Assembly: GCA_030622705.1 (NCBI GenBank) | Contig: JAUXFU010000021.1 | Coordinates: 1-9,510, forward strand | Reading direction: 5' to 3' | Origin: Candidatus Omnitrophota bacterium | GTDB lineage: Bacteria > Omnitrophota > Koll11 > Gygaellales > JAHJCI01 | Length of the DNA stretch: 9,510 nucleotides | Shown: positions 1-6,482 of the stretch, in pieces | Layout: each line of letters begins with the position of its first letter | Numbering within the stretch: the first letter of the stretch is position 1 | Program-made: the position numbers and the translations under genes | Notes under the pieces: generated by a model | What the model saw: the letters and a program-made list of their open reading frames with translations, nothing else | The model's database searches: none | Told to the model about the DNA's origin: nothing

Positions 1-56
1 CTGGATCCTGCCCCTGGATTGAATCCAGGGTAAGCCGTAGGACGGGAAGCGGATAA
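1..56 (+). CDS. Possible C-terminal tail of a sensor histidine kinase (partial)
   Basis: One frame stays open from the left edge to a TAA at 54-56, one base before the next gene's start codon. Its 17 residues include Trp-Ile-Glu-Ser followed by Arg-Val, then a Thr seven residues after the Trp. This resembles the G2-box end of histidine kinase ATPase domains (typically G-x-I-W-V-E-S-x-x-G-x-G-T/S). The expected glycines after Val are replaced by Ser and Arg and the usual final beta strand is missing, so the match is weak and could be chance. A kinase immediately upstream of a response regulator would be a normal two-component arrangement. A second frame ends at TAA 31-33. Too little sequence is present to decide between the frames. 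Confidence 0.22.
   Translation, partial: GSCPWIESRVSRRTGSG
12..30. repeat. Perfect short palindrome (9-bp arms, 1-base centre)
   Basis: Arms CCCTGGATT (12-20) and AATCCAGGG (22-30) are exact reverse complements around a single G at 21. CTGGAT also occurs at 1-6. The one-base centre is too tight for a full-length RNA hairpin, although a shortened stem could form, and no T-run follows, so it is not a terminator. It lies 28 bp before the response-regulator start and could be a protein-binding site or simply part of the upstream gene. Confidence 0.4.
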
Positions 57-57
57 T

Positions 58-1482
58 ATGCCTGGAAAAAAGATAATTAAATCGCTGGTAATAGAGGATG
101 ACCCTTTAGCGGTATCTGTGCTTGAGCACTATGGCGAGAGGTTGAGGAGTTTTAAGCTGGAAATCTTTCATGCCCTTACCCATGAGGAATCGTTTATCCT
201 TTTAGAGGAACATCCCGAGATTGAACTTATACTTTTAGATTACTGTATCCTGCGTAGTAAATTTACCGGTCTTGAAATGCTTCAGCTATTAAGAGGAAAG
301 GGCATAAATCTGCCGGTAATAGTTGTTACGGGGAGCGGGAATGAAGAGATAGCCGTAGCTATGATTAAGGCCGGGGCTAGCGATTATCTGGTAAAGGGGC
401 ATTTAAATGCCGCTGCTTTAGAGATATCCATAAAAGACGCTTTAGAGCAATACGGGCATTCCAGAGTTGCTAAGGATAAGAAGAATGATTCCATACTTAA
501 GGGCGCGGCTATAGAGAAATCCCTGAATGGAATATGCATAATGGATTTCAGCGGTACTCTTAATTATATTAATCCGTCTTTTGCCGATATGTGGGGCTAC
601 GCTAATGAGGCAGAGGCGTTAGGTAGATCAATAAAGGAATTCTTATATAATCCGGGGAGATTCGATGAGTTATTATTTGTTTTAAAAAAAGACAAGAATT
701 GTTTAAGAGAGTTAATCGGGAAGAAGAAAGATGGTTCGAAGCTTTATCTTCAGGCATCGCTTTCGCTGGTTGAATTTAAAGAGGAGCATTTGCAGCAAAT
801 AATGGCCTCTTTTATAGATATTACAAAAATAAAGGACGCGGAGAGCAAAAGAGAGATTCTCTATAGGGGCATAATGGAGGTTTTTGCTTTAACTGCCGAA
901 GAGGTAGGAAATGTAGAGACAGCGGGGCATATTTACCGCATAGCGGCTTATACGCAGTTTATCGCAGAGAAATTAAGCGAAATAGAGCCTTTCAGGGGTT
1001 ATATAGATGCAAGATATATAAATGATATTAGTTACGCGAGCATGCTTCATGATGTCGGGAAATGGAGGACCCCTAATGATATTCTGCTTAAGCCGGCTGA
1101 ATTGAATAAGGCGGAATGGGAAATAATAAGGCAGCATCCCAAGTTAGGGGTTGAGATGCTCGCGCCGATTTTAAAGCAAAAGGGCACCAATCAATATCTT
1201 AAGCTGGTAGAGAGCATAGTATTATTTCATCATGAAAGATGGGACGGGACAGGGTATCCTAAGGGGCTAAAAGGAGACGAGATACCTCTTTCGGCAAGGA
1301 TAGTTGCTTTAGCGGATATGTACGACGCTTTAACCTCTGACCGCTCGTACAGAAAAGCCATTACTCATGAGCAAACCATAGAGATCATGATACAGGATAA
1401 GGAGAAATTCGACCCGCGGATTTGGAGAATTTTTACGGATAATCAGCTGCAGTTTAAAAAAATAAGGGATGATATTCAATAA
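58..1482 (+). CDS. Response regulator with receiver, PAS and HD-GYP domains (predicted cyclic di-GMP phosphodiesterase)
   Basis: This is a cytoplasmic signalling protein of 474 residues. Residues 8-130 form a CheY-like receiver: acidic pair Asp14/Asp15, phosphoacceptor Asp61 at the end of a hydrophobic strand, conserved Thr91 and conserved Lys113. Residues about 148-260 look like a PAS sensor domain, with N-P-S-F near 172 and the closing D-I-T at 254-256. Residues about 265-470 are HD-GYP: His291, His331-Asp332 followed by Gly-Lys (334-335), His360-Pro, His391-His392-Glu, the G-T-G-Y-P signature at 397-401, Asp420 and the D-A-L-T block, and Phe-Asp-Pro at 451-453. All usual metal ligands appear present, so hydrolysis of cyclic di-GMP is predicted, gated by phosphorylation and possibly by a ligand of the PAS domain. 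The ATG at 58 follows a purine-rich GGGAAGCGG (44-52) and is the natural start for the receiver fold. The cognate kinase may be the gene cut at the left edge. Confidence 0.93.
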   Translation: MPGKKIIKSLVIEDDPLAVSVLEHYGERLRSFKLEIFHALTHEESFILLEEHPEIELILLDYCILRSKFTGLEMLQLLRGKGINLPVIVVTGSGNEEIAVAMIKAGASDYLVKGHLNAAALEISIKDALEQYGHSRVAKDKKNDSILKGAAIEKSLNGICIMDFSGTLNYINPSFADMWGYANEAEALGRSIKEFLYNPGRFDELLFVLKKDKNCLRELIGKKKDGSKLYLQASLSLVEFKEEHLQQIMASFIDITKIKDAESKREILYRGIMEVFALTAEEVGNVETAGHIYRIAAYTQFIAEKLSEIEPFRGYIDARYINDISYASMLHDVGKWRTPNDILLKPAELNKAEWEIIRQHPKLGVEMLAPILKQKGTNQYLKLVESIVLFHHERWDGTGYPKGLKGDEIPLSARIVALADMYDALTSDRSYRKAITHEQTIEIMIQDKEKFDPRIWRIFTDNQLQFKKIRDDIQ

Positions 1483-1514
1483 GTTTGTCTGATGTCAGGT
1501 TTGTCTGATGTCAG
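1483..1514 (+). repeat. Perfect tandem duplication of a 16-bp unit
   Basis: GTTTGTCTGATGTCAG occurs twice in direct succession (1483-1498 and 1499-1514), starting right after the response-regulator stop codon. Each copy contains CTGATGTCAG, an imperfect palindrome. In RNA, 1489-1498 can pair with 1505-1514 as a 10-bp stem with two central G-U pairs around a 6-base loop. AT-rich sequence follows, but no clean T-run, so at best this is a weak terminator. It could also be a pair of regulator sites in front of hflK. Confidence 0.7.
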
Positions 1515-1525
1515 TTATAAATAAT

Positions 1526-1534
1526 AAAGGAGGT
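1526..1534 (+). promoter_or_regulatory. Strong Shine-Dalgarno sequence for hflK
   Basis: AAAGGAGGT matches the anti-Shine-Dalgarno end of 16S rRNA almost fully. The GGAGG core ends 8 bases before the ATG at 1542, near the optimum. It fixes the hflK start and contrasts with the absence of any such site before the sigma-factor and zinc-finger genes further right. Confidence 0.85.
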
Positions 1535-1541
1535 AAAACAG

Positions 1542-2540
1542 ATGGATTGGAATAAGATTCGTCGGCCAGAAGACATCATTGATATAGGTAAGGAAAAGGT
1601 TGGTGATTACGGTAAATTTCTTCCATGGATAATTATCGGTATTATTATTCTTGTTGGTTTGAAGGGATTGCTTTATTCCATCGGGCCGGAAGAGATGGGA
1701 GTGGTTCAGCGTCTTGGTAAATATACGCGCCTGAGCATGCCGGGGTTGCATATGAAGCTTCCCTTTGGTATCGAGAAGGTTACCCCGGTTCCGGTAAAGA
1801 GGGTATTAAAGGAGGAGTTTGGGGTAAGGACTCTGCGCCCGGGTGTGCGCACGCAATATTCTAGCCGGCAATATCTTGATGAGTCCCTGATGCTTACCGG
1901 AGATTTAAATATCCTGGATGTCCGCTGGATTGTCAGGTTTAAGGTGAGTGATCCGGTAAAGCTTCTTTTTAATGTCCGGGCGCCTGTGGATAATATAAGG
2001 GATATCTCGGAGGTGGTGATGCGCCGCTTTGTAGGGAATTACCGGGTAAATGAAGTGCTGACCGTCAAGAGAGAAGAGATAGACCATTTGGTCCAGGAAG
2101 AGACGCAGAGAATTTTAGATAAATATGAGATCGGTATTCAGATAGTTGAGGTGAGATTGTTGGATGTGAATCCTTCTGATAAGGTTAAGCCGGCATTCAA
2201 TGAAGTAAACGAGGCAAAGCAGGAGAAGGAGAAGATGATTAATCAGGCTTGGGAGGCATATAACAAGGTTATTCCCAGGGCAAAGGGTGAGGCCGAGAAG
2301 ACAATTCGGGAAGCAGAGGGCTATAGCTTAGATAAGATAAACCGGGCAAAGGGCGAAGCCGAGAGGTTTTTATCTATCCTGGCCGAATACAAGAAAGCGC
2401 CCGCGATAACCCAGAAGAGGCTGTATTTAGAGACATTAGAGGATGTTTTACCAAAGGCAAAAGAGAAATATATCATTGATCCAAAGCAGTCTTCGATTCT
2501 GCCTTTACTTCAGATTGGCCAGAAGGGAGGGGGAGAATAA
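1542..2540 (+). CDS. hflK: HflK-like SPFH/band-7 membrane protein
   Basis: The 332-residue protein has a short charged N-terminus, one transmembrane helix (about 29-47) and then an SPFH/band-7 domain (about 48-215) that opens with I-G-P-E-E-M-G-V-V-Q-R-L-G-K, a typical HflK start. A charged helical region rich in K-G-E-A-E repeats (about 222-285) follows, typical of the coiled-coil part of SPFH cages. In characterised bacteria HflK and HflC assemble into a large inner-membrane cage facing the periplasm that encloses and modulates the FtsH protease. That role is inferred here, and no ftsH is in the window. It lacks the long glycine-rich N-terminus of the E. coli protein and is shorter (332 versus 419). 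Its stop codon overlaps the hflC start by one base, so the two are translationally coupled and were named by position and by similarity. Confidence 0.87.
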   Translation: MDWNKIRRPEDIIDIGKEKVGDYGKFLPWIIIGIIILVGLKGLLYSIGPEEMGVVQRLGKYTRLSMPGLHMKLPFGIEKVTPVPVKRVLKEEFGVRTLRPGVRTQYSSRQYLDESLMLTGDLNILDVRWIVRFKVSDPVKLLFNVRAPVDNIRDISEVVMRRFVGNYRVNEVLTVKREEIDHLVQEETQRILDKYEIGIQIVEVRLLDVNPSDKVKPAFNEVNEAKQEKEKMINQAWEAYNKVIPRAKGEAEKTIREAEGYSLDKINRAKGEAERFLSILAEYKKAPAITQKRLYLETLEDVLPKAKEKYIIDPKQSSILPLLQIGQKGGGE

Positions 2541-3493
2541 TGAAAGGACCATTAAAAACTTTTCTAAGTATTTTTGTGGTGTTGGTTATTTTGGTGGTTG
2601 TTGCTTTTATGAGCGGTTTGATGTTTGTTATTGATGAGACAAAACAGGTAGTGATTACCCAGTTTGGTAAGCCGGTAGGTGATCCGGTTACCGCGGCGGG
2701 GTTGCATTTTAAAACACCATTAATCCAGCAGACGCATTATTTTGAAAAGAGGCTCTTAGAGTGGGACGGAGAGCCTAAGCAGATTCCTACCAGAGATAAA
2801 AAGTATATTTGGGTTGATAGCTATGCCCGGTGGAAAATTTCCGACGCGTTGATATTCCTGCAGTCGGTAGGAAATGAGATTAGGGCTCACGCGATACTTG
2901 ATGATATTGTTAATTCGGCAACCCGGGATACGCTTGCCAGTCATTTATTGATTGAGGCAATCAGGGATAACAACCGGATTTTAGATACCAAAGAGGTGGA
3001 GGTGGATGTTTCGCTTGCCGAGGAGGCGTTGGAGCGAATTAAGGTAGGACGCAGCGCCCTGGAAGAGCTGATTTTAATCCGGGCAAGTAAATCCGCGCCG
3101 CAGTATGGAATAAAGCTTGTTGATGTTCGCATAAAGCGCATCAATTACGTAAAAGAGGTTAGAAATAAGGTTTATGACCGGATGATTGCTGAGAGAAAGC
3201 GGGCGGCAGAGAAATACCGCTCAGAAGGGGAGGGAAAGTCAGCAGAGATCGCGGGACAGTTAGGCAAGGAGTTGAAATTGATTACCTCAGAGGCTTATCG
3301 TAAAGCAGAGGTGCTTAAGGGTAAAGCAGATGCCGAAGTAATTAGCATCTACGCTAAGGCTTATAGCAAGGATCCTGATTTTTACTCTTTTGTAAAGACG
3401 TTGGAGACGTATCGGCAGACAATTGACGAAAGCTCGACACTAATCCTGACTACAGAGGCTGATTACTATAAATATCTTAAAGGTATTAAGTAA
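2540..3493 (+). CDS. hflC: HflC-like SPFH/band-7 membrane protein
   Basis: This 317-residue partner of HflK has an N-terminal transmembrane anchor (about 7-30), then an SPFH domain beginning V-I-D-E-T-K-Q-V-V-I-T-Q-F-G-K (30-44), a standard HflC signature. The C-terminal helix contains M-I-A-E-R-K-R-A-A-E (215-224), then Y-R-S-E-G-E-G-K-S-A-E-I (226-237), a near-textbook HflC motif. The end (about 275-317) carries the family's D-P-D-F-Y-S-F region and a closing D-Y-Y-K-Y-L. The start overlaps the hflK stop (TAATG), with a GGGAGGGGG ribosome-binding stretch at 2525-2533 inside the hflK end. Expected role: forming the hetero-oligomeric HflK-HflC cage around FtsH and influencing membrane protein quality control. 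Two hairpins follow, consistent with the end of a two-gene operon. Confidence 0.9.
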   Translation: MKGPLKTFLSIFVVLVILVVVAFMSGLMFVIDETKQVVITQFGKPVGDPVTAAGLHFKTPLIQQTHYFEKRLLEWDGEPKQIPTRDKKYIWVDSYARWKISDALIFLQSVGNEIRAHAILDDIVNSATRDTLASHLLIEAIRDNNRILDTKEVEVDVSLAEEALERIKVGRSALEELILIRASKSAPQYGIKLVDVRIKRINYVKEVRNKVYDRMIAERKRAAEKYRSEGEGKSAEIAGQLGKELKLITSEAYRKAEVLKGKADAEVISIYAKAYSKDPDFYSFVKTLETYRQTIDESSTLILTTEADYYKYLKGIK

Positions 3494-3496
3494 ACG

Positions 3497-3523
3497 CCGT
3501 TAGAGAATTTTGTTTTCTAGCGG
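3497..3523 (+). repeat. Hairpin after hflC (11-bp stem with two G-U pairs)
   Basis: CCGTTAGAGAA (3497-3507) can pair with TTTTCTAGCGG (3513-3523) around the loop TTTTG, with G-U wobbles at 3500/3520 and 3505/3515. It begins 4 bases after the hflC stop. No T-run follows the stem, so it is not a standard terminator. It may protect the mRNA 3' end or act together with the next hairpin. Confidence 0.5.
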
Positions 3524-3529
3524 GGTAAA

Positions 3530-3589
3530 CAGAATAGGCCTCAAGACACGGTTCAGCGTCTTGAGGCCTATTCTGCGGATGCGATTTTT
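3530..3589 (+). terminator. Long perfect hairpin, likely terminator region for hflKC
   Basis: The arms at 3530-3547 and 3558-3575 are exact reverse complements over 18 bp around a 10-base loop (ACGGTTCAGC). A run of five T lies at 3585-3589, nine bases past the stem. The spacing is looser than in a canonical intrinsic terminator, so termination, mRNA 3'-end protection and a bidirectional structure are all possible. It sits between hflC and hppA and probably divides them into separate transcripts. Confidence 0.55.
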
Positions 3590-3620
3590 CCAATAATAAA
3601 AGGGGGGTTGATTAAGAGTT

Positions 3621-5720
3621 ATGTCTGGATTTGACTTTATATTGCTTGTTCCAATGGGGGCAATTTTAGCATTGGTTTTCGCGGGTTTTTTGGTTGTCAA
3701 AATATTGAGATTTGATGAGGGCACGGATAAGATGAAGCAGATTGCCTTAGCAGTAAAGATTGGGGCAAGAGAATATCTTAAAAGACAAAACAGCATTGTA
3801 GCGGTGTTTTTCTTTGTTGTGTTTTTGATCCTGATATTTTTGGCTTTTGGCGGTTATATGGTTATATTTGTCCCGTTTGCCTTTTTATCAGGCGGATTTT
3901 TTTCGGGCCTTGCCGGTTTTATCGGGATGAATGTGGCAACCAGCGCTTCCAGCCGCACAGCCAATGCGGCGAGAAGCAGTTTGAATTTAGGTCTGCGGGT
4001 AGCTTTTTCCAGCGGGGCGGTAATGGGTTTAGTGGTGGTAAGCTTTGGGCTTGTGCATTTATCGGTTTGGTATTATGTCCTGAATTGGTACTATTCAATT
4101 CATTCTTTGCCTCCGGAGATGAGTAAGCTGGCGGTAATTACCTCAACGTTACTCTGTTCGGGAATGGGGGCAAGCTTTGTTGCCTTGTTTGCCCGCGTCG
4201 GCGGAGGGATATTTACCAAGGCCGCGGATGTGGGCGCTGATTTGGTTGGTAAGGTTGAGGCAGGGATACCCGAGGATGATCCGCGTAATCCGGCGGTGAT
4301 CGCCGATAACGTCGGTGATAACGTTGGGGATGTCGCGGGAATGGGGGCTGACCTCTATGAGTCTTATATCGGTTCGATTGTGGCTACGGCTGCTTTAGGC
4401 CTGACAGCCGGATTTGGGATAAAAGGGGTTGGGTTGCCCTTAGTTATTGCTGCTGTTGGCGTGCCTGCTTCTATAATCGGCACCTTTTTTGTACGCAGCG
4501 GACAAGATGCCTCTCAGGGCGCATTGCTGGTTGCCCTGCGAAGGGGGATGTTTATAAGCTCGTTATTGGTGGCTTTATTTTCTTTTTTTGTTATTCGAAT
4601 GCTTTTAGGCAGCGGGCATTTAGGAATTTATCTTTCCGTGCTTTTTGGTTTAGTCGCTGGTCTGCTTATTGGTTTATCTACCGAGCGTTTTATCTCAACT
4701 AATTTTCCCGCTACGCGTTCGATTGCCGATGCTGCTTTAACCGGTCCGGCAACCGTAATCATTGGCGGGATAGCGGTGGGCATGCTTTCTACGGCTATTC
4801 CAGTGCTTATTGTTAGCGCGGTGATTCTGGGAAGCTTCTTTTTGTCGGGTGGGGTTGCTAATTTCAACGCCGGGATTTACGGTGTGGGGATTTCCGCGGT
4901 AGGAATGCTTTCGACTTTGGGCATTACTCTGGCTACTGACGCCTATGGTCCGGTTGCGGATAATGCCGGTGGCAACGCCGAGATGTCCGGGCTTGGGCCT
5001 GAGGTTCGTAAGAGAACAGATGCTCTTGATTCTCTGGGTAATACCACCGCGGCTACCGGAAAAGGCTTTGCTATTGGTTCAGCTGCCTTGACCGCCCTGG
5101 CCTTAATTGCCGCTTATCATCAACAGATTGTCCTATTGGGCGGGAAGTTGAACCTAAGCCTGCTTAACCCTATTGTTCTGGTTGGTTTATTTATCGGCGC
5201 GATGCTGCCGTTTTTATTTAGCTCTATGACAATAAAGGCAGTGGGCAGGGCCGCGGCCGCGATTATTGCTGAGGTGAGAAGGCAATTTAAGGAAATCAAA
5301 GGGATTATGGAACATAAAGCTCAACCTGACTACGCGCTTTGCGTGGGTATTGCTACGCGGGCCGCGCATAAAGAGATGATTCTGCCTTCTTTGACCGCGA
5401 TTATTGCCCCGATTCTGATTGGGGTATTAATTGGGGTTGAGGCAGTGGTCGGACTTCTGGCAGGGGCAACTGTTTCCGGATTTGTCCTGGCAATAATGAT
5501 GGCTAATTCCGGAGGTTCATGGGATAATGCCAAGAAATTTGTTGAAGAAGGCAATCTGGGAGGCAAGGGTTCTTTTGCCCATAAGGCAGCAGTAGTAGGG
5601 GATACCGTAGGAGACCCATTTAAGGATACCTCAGGGCCAAGCCTGAATATCCTTATTAAGTTGATGTCTATGGTTTCCATCGTTTTTGCCGCCTTTGTCC
5701 TTAGATTCTCTCTATTTTAA
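3621..5720 (+). CDS. hppA: Membrane-bound ion-translocating pyrophosphatase, potassium-dependent class
   Basis: The 699-residue protein has about 15-16 transmembrane helices and the full set of M-PPase signatures. The first pyrophosphate loop is [14 protein letters not shown] (194-207). Next comes D-D-P-R-N-P (219-224) with D-N-V-G-D-N-V-G-D (229-237). A second acidic loop is [13 protein letters not shown] (439-451), and the C-terminal one is [14 protein letters not shown] (660-673). It couples pyrophosphate hydrolysis to pumping H+ or Na+ across the cytoplasmic membrane. In [10 protein letters not shown] (473-482) Ala477 occupies the position that is Ala in K+-dependent and Lys in K+-independent enzymes. 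Glu247 in D-L-Y-E-S sits where Na+-pumping enzymes such as that of Thermotoga keep their gate glutamate, but K+-dependent H+ pumps can share it, so the ion is unresolved. The ATG at 3621 follows GGGGGG (3602-3607) at a long 13-base spacing. It is the first start after an in-frame stop. Confidence 0.95.
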   Translation: MSGFDFILLVPMGAILALVFAGFLVVKILRFDEGTDKMKQIALAVKIGAREYLKRQNSIVAVFFFVVFLILIFLAFGGYMVIFVPFAFLSGGFFSGLAGFIGMNVATSASSRTANAARSSLNLGLRVAFSSGAVMGLVVVSFGLVHLSVWYYVLNWYYSIHSLPPEMSKLAVITSTLLCSGMGASFVALFARVGGGIFTKAADVGADLVGKVEAGIPEDDPRNPAVIADNVGDNVGDVAGMGADLYESYIGSIVATAALGLTAGFGIKGVGLPLVIAAVGVPASIIGTFFVRSGQDASQGALLVALRRGMFISSLLVALFSFFVIRMLLGSGHLGIYLSVLFGLVAGLLIGLSTERFISTNFPATRSIADAALTGPATVIIGGIAVGMLSTAIPVLIVSAVILGSFFLSGGVANFNAGIYGVGISAVGMLSTLGITLATDAYGPVADNAGGNAEMSGLGPEVRKRTDALDSLGNTTAATGKGFAIGSAALTALALIAAYHQQIVLLGGKLNLSLLNPIVLVGLFIGAMLPFLFSSMTIKAVGRAAAAIIAEVRRQFKEIKGIMEHKAQPDYALCVGIATRAAHKEMILPSLTAIIAPILIGVLIGVEAVVGLLAGATVSGFVLAIMMANSGGSWDNAKKFVEEGNLGGKGSFAHKAAVVGDTVGDPFKDTSGPSLNILIKLMSMVSIVFAAFVLRFSLF

Positions 5721-5769
5721 CCCTTATTCCTAAAAAGTAGCTAAAAGGTGCTTGATTGTTGTGATTGTG

Positions 5770-5778
5770 TGCTATAAT
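5770..5778 (+). promoter_or_regulatory. Extended -10 promoter for the sigma-factor gene (leaderless configuration)
   Basis: TGCTATAAT is a perfect extended -10 element (TG-N-TATAAT). The TATAAT box ends at 5778 and the ATG of the sigma gene is at 5786, 7 bases later, exactly where transcription should begin. TTGATT at 5752-5757 is a possible -35 at a short 15-base spacing. No Shine-Dalgarno sequence lies close to 5786. The simplest reading is a housekeeping-sigma promoter making an mRNA that starts at or next to the AUG. Confidence 0.6.
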
Positions 5779-5785
5779 CTTTTGC

Positions 5786-6400
5786 ATGGATGACCGGGAG
5801 TTAATTCAGGGCTGCCTTAAACAGGATAAGGCAGCATGGGATGAGTTTGTAGATAGATATTCCCGCCTTATTTATAATTATATCCACAGCGTTTATAAGA
5901 TTAAGGGTGTTGGTTGCCATCCGGATACAGTCAACGAGTTGTTTCAGGAAATCTTCCTCAGTTTAATCAAGGATAACTTCCATAAGCTGCGTCAATTCAA
6001 AGGTAAAAACAATGCCAGTTTAGCCAGCTGGCTAAGGGTAATTACCATAAATTTCTGCCTTAATTATCTTAAAAGGGATAACAAATCAAAGCCGTCTTCC
6101 CTGGATGAAGATCTTGGCGAGGGAGAGTTCTCGTTAAAGGACATGCTTTCTGACCAGCATATTTTGGCTGATGAGAATTTGACTGATCAGGAGAGATTAG
6201 AGTATCTCTTTGAGTGTATTGATATTTTGAACAATCAGGATAGGTATTTCCTGGAGATGCATATTTATCAGGATGTAAAGTTGGAGGATTTACAGGTTGT
6301 CCTGGGGGTTTCCCGCAGCGCCATGGATATGCGAAAGTCCCGGGTTGTTCAAAAACTCAGGAATTGTTTTCAGGATAAAGGCTTTTTGTTAGATTCTTAG
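5786..6400 (+). CDS. ECF-like sigma-70 family RNA polymerase sigma factor
   Basis: The 204-residue protein has the two domains kept by ECF sigma factors. Region 2 (about 18-97) includes the core-binding helix with E-L-F-Q-E-I-F-L (51-58) and the -10-recognition block with A-S-L-A-S-W-L-R-V-I-T (77-87) and N-Y-L-K-R (93-97). An acidic linker (about 105-135) leads to region 4 (about 145-195), whose helix-turn-helix L-E-D-L-Q-V-V-L-G-V-S-R-S-A-M (166-180) would contact the -35 element. No region 1.1 or 3 is evident. It should direct RNA polymerase to a special set of promoters when released by its partner. The ATG at 5786 is preferred because it gives a normal N-terminus (D-D-R-E-L-I-Q-G-C). In-frame TTG codons at 5756, 5759 and 5765 would place the start inside or before the promoter, although AAGGTG (5745-5750) could serve the 5756 TTG. 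The gene heads a likely three-gene signalling module. Confidence 0.9.
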   Translation: MDDRELIQGCLKQDKAAWDEFVDRYSRLIYNYIHSVYKIKGVGCHPDTVNELFQEIFLSLIKDNFHKLRQFKGKNNASLASWLRVITINFCLNYLKRDNKSKPSSLDEDLGEGEFSLKDMLSDQHILADENLTDQERLEYLFECIDILNNQDRYFLEMHIYQDVKLEDLQVVLGVSRSAMDMRKSRVVQKLRNCFQDKGFLLDS

Positions 6401-6424
6401 GTTTCTGTTGTCTATTATTAGTAG

Positions 6425-6465
6425 AGAGGCCTCTGAAAAACTACTAAAATAGGCCAGAGGCCTCA
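6425..6465 (+). promoter_or_regulatory. Paired AGAGGCCTC sites / 10-bp-stem hairpin between the sigma and zinc-finger genes
   Basis: AGAGGCCTC occurs at 6425-6433 and 6456-6464. The first copy belongs to a perfect 10-bp palindrome (6425-6434). The copies are 31 bp apart, about three helical turns, and the second lies just before the TATAAT at 6467. As RNA, GAGGCCTCTG (6426-6435) pairs exactly with CAGAGGCCTC (6455-6464) around a 19-base loop. No T-run follows, so it is not a standard terminator. Operators for a dimeric regulator and a structured intercistronic RNA are both open. Confidence 0.55.
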
Positions 6466-6466
6466 G

Positions 6467-6472
6467 TATAAT
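6467..6472 (+). promoter_or_regulatory. TATAAT box just before the zinc-finger gene
   Basis: A consensus -10 hexamer ends 10 bases before the ATG at 6483, predicting a leader of only about 3-5 bases. No recognisable -35 element lies at 16-18 bases upstream, and the TG of an extended -10 is absent, so activity would probably need an activator or the cluster's own sigma factor. No Shine-Dalgarno sequence lies before 6483. Confidence 0.35.
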
Positions 6473-6482
6473 GAGTCAGTGA

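Noticed and set aside
1..57. Cyclic di-GMP riboswitch in front of the HD-GYP gene
   Set aside because: The length is too short and the conserved GEMM elements and paired stems are not seen. Only a tight palindrome is present.
1483..1514. CRISPR array remnant
   Set aside because: The two 16-bp copies are directly adjacent with no spacer and no third copy. No cas-like gene is present.
5330..5680. Antisense open frames inside hppA (also 4628-4867)
   Set aside because: They mirror the conserved pyrophosphatase coding sequence and show no independent start signals or domain features.
5765..5785. TTG codon at 5765 as start of the sigma-factor gene
   Set aside because: It overlaps the TATAAT promoter box, adds only seven non-conserved residues and lacks a well-spaced ribosome binding site. 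The ATG at 5786 gives a normal N-terminus.
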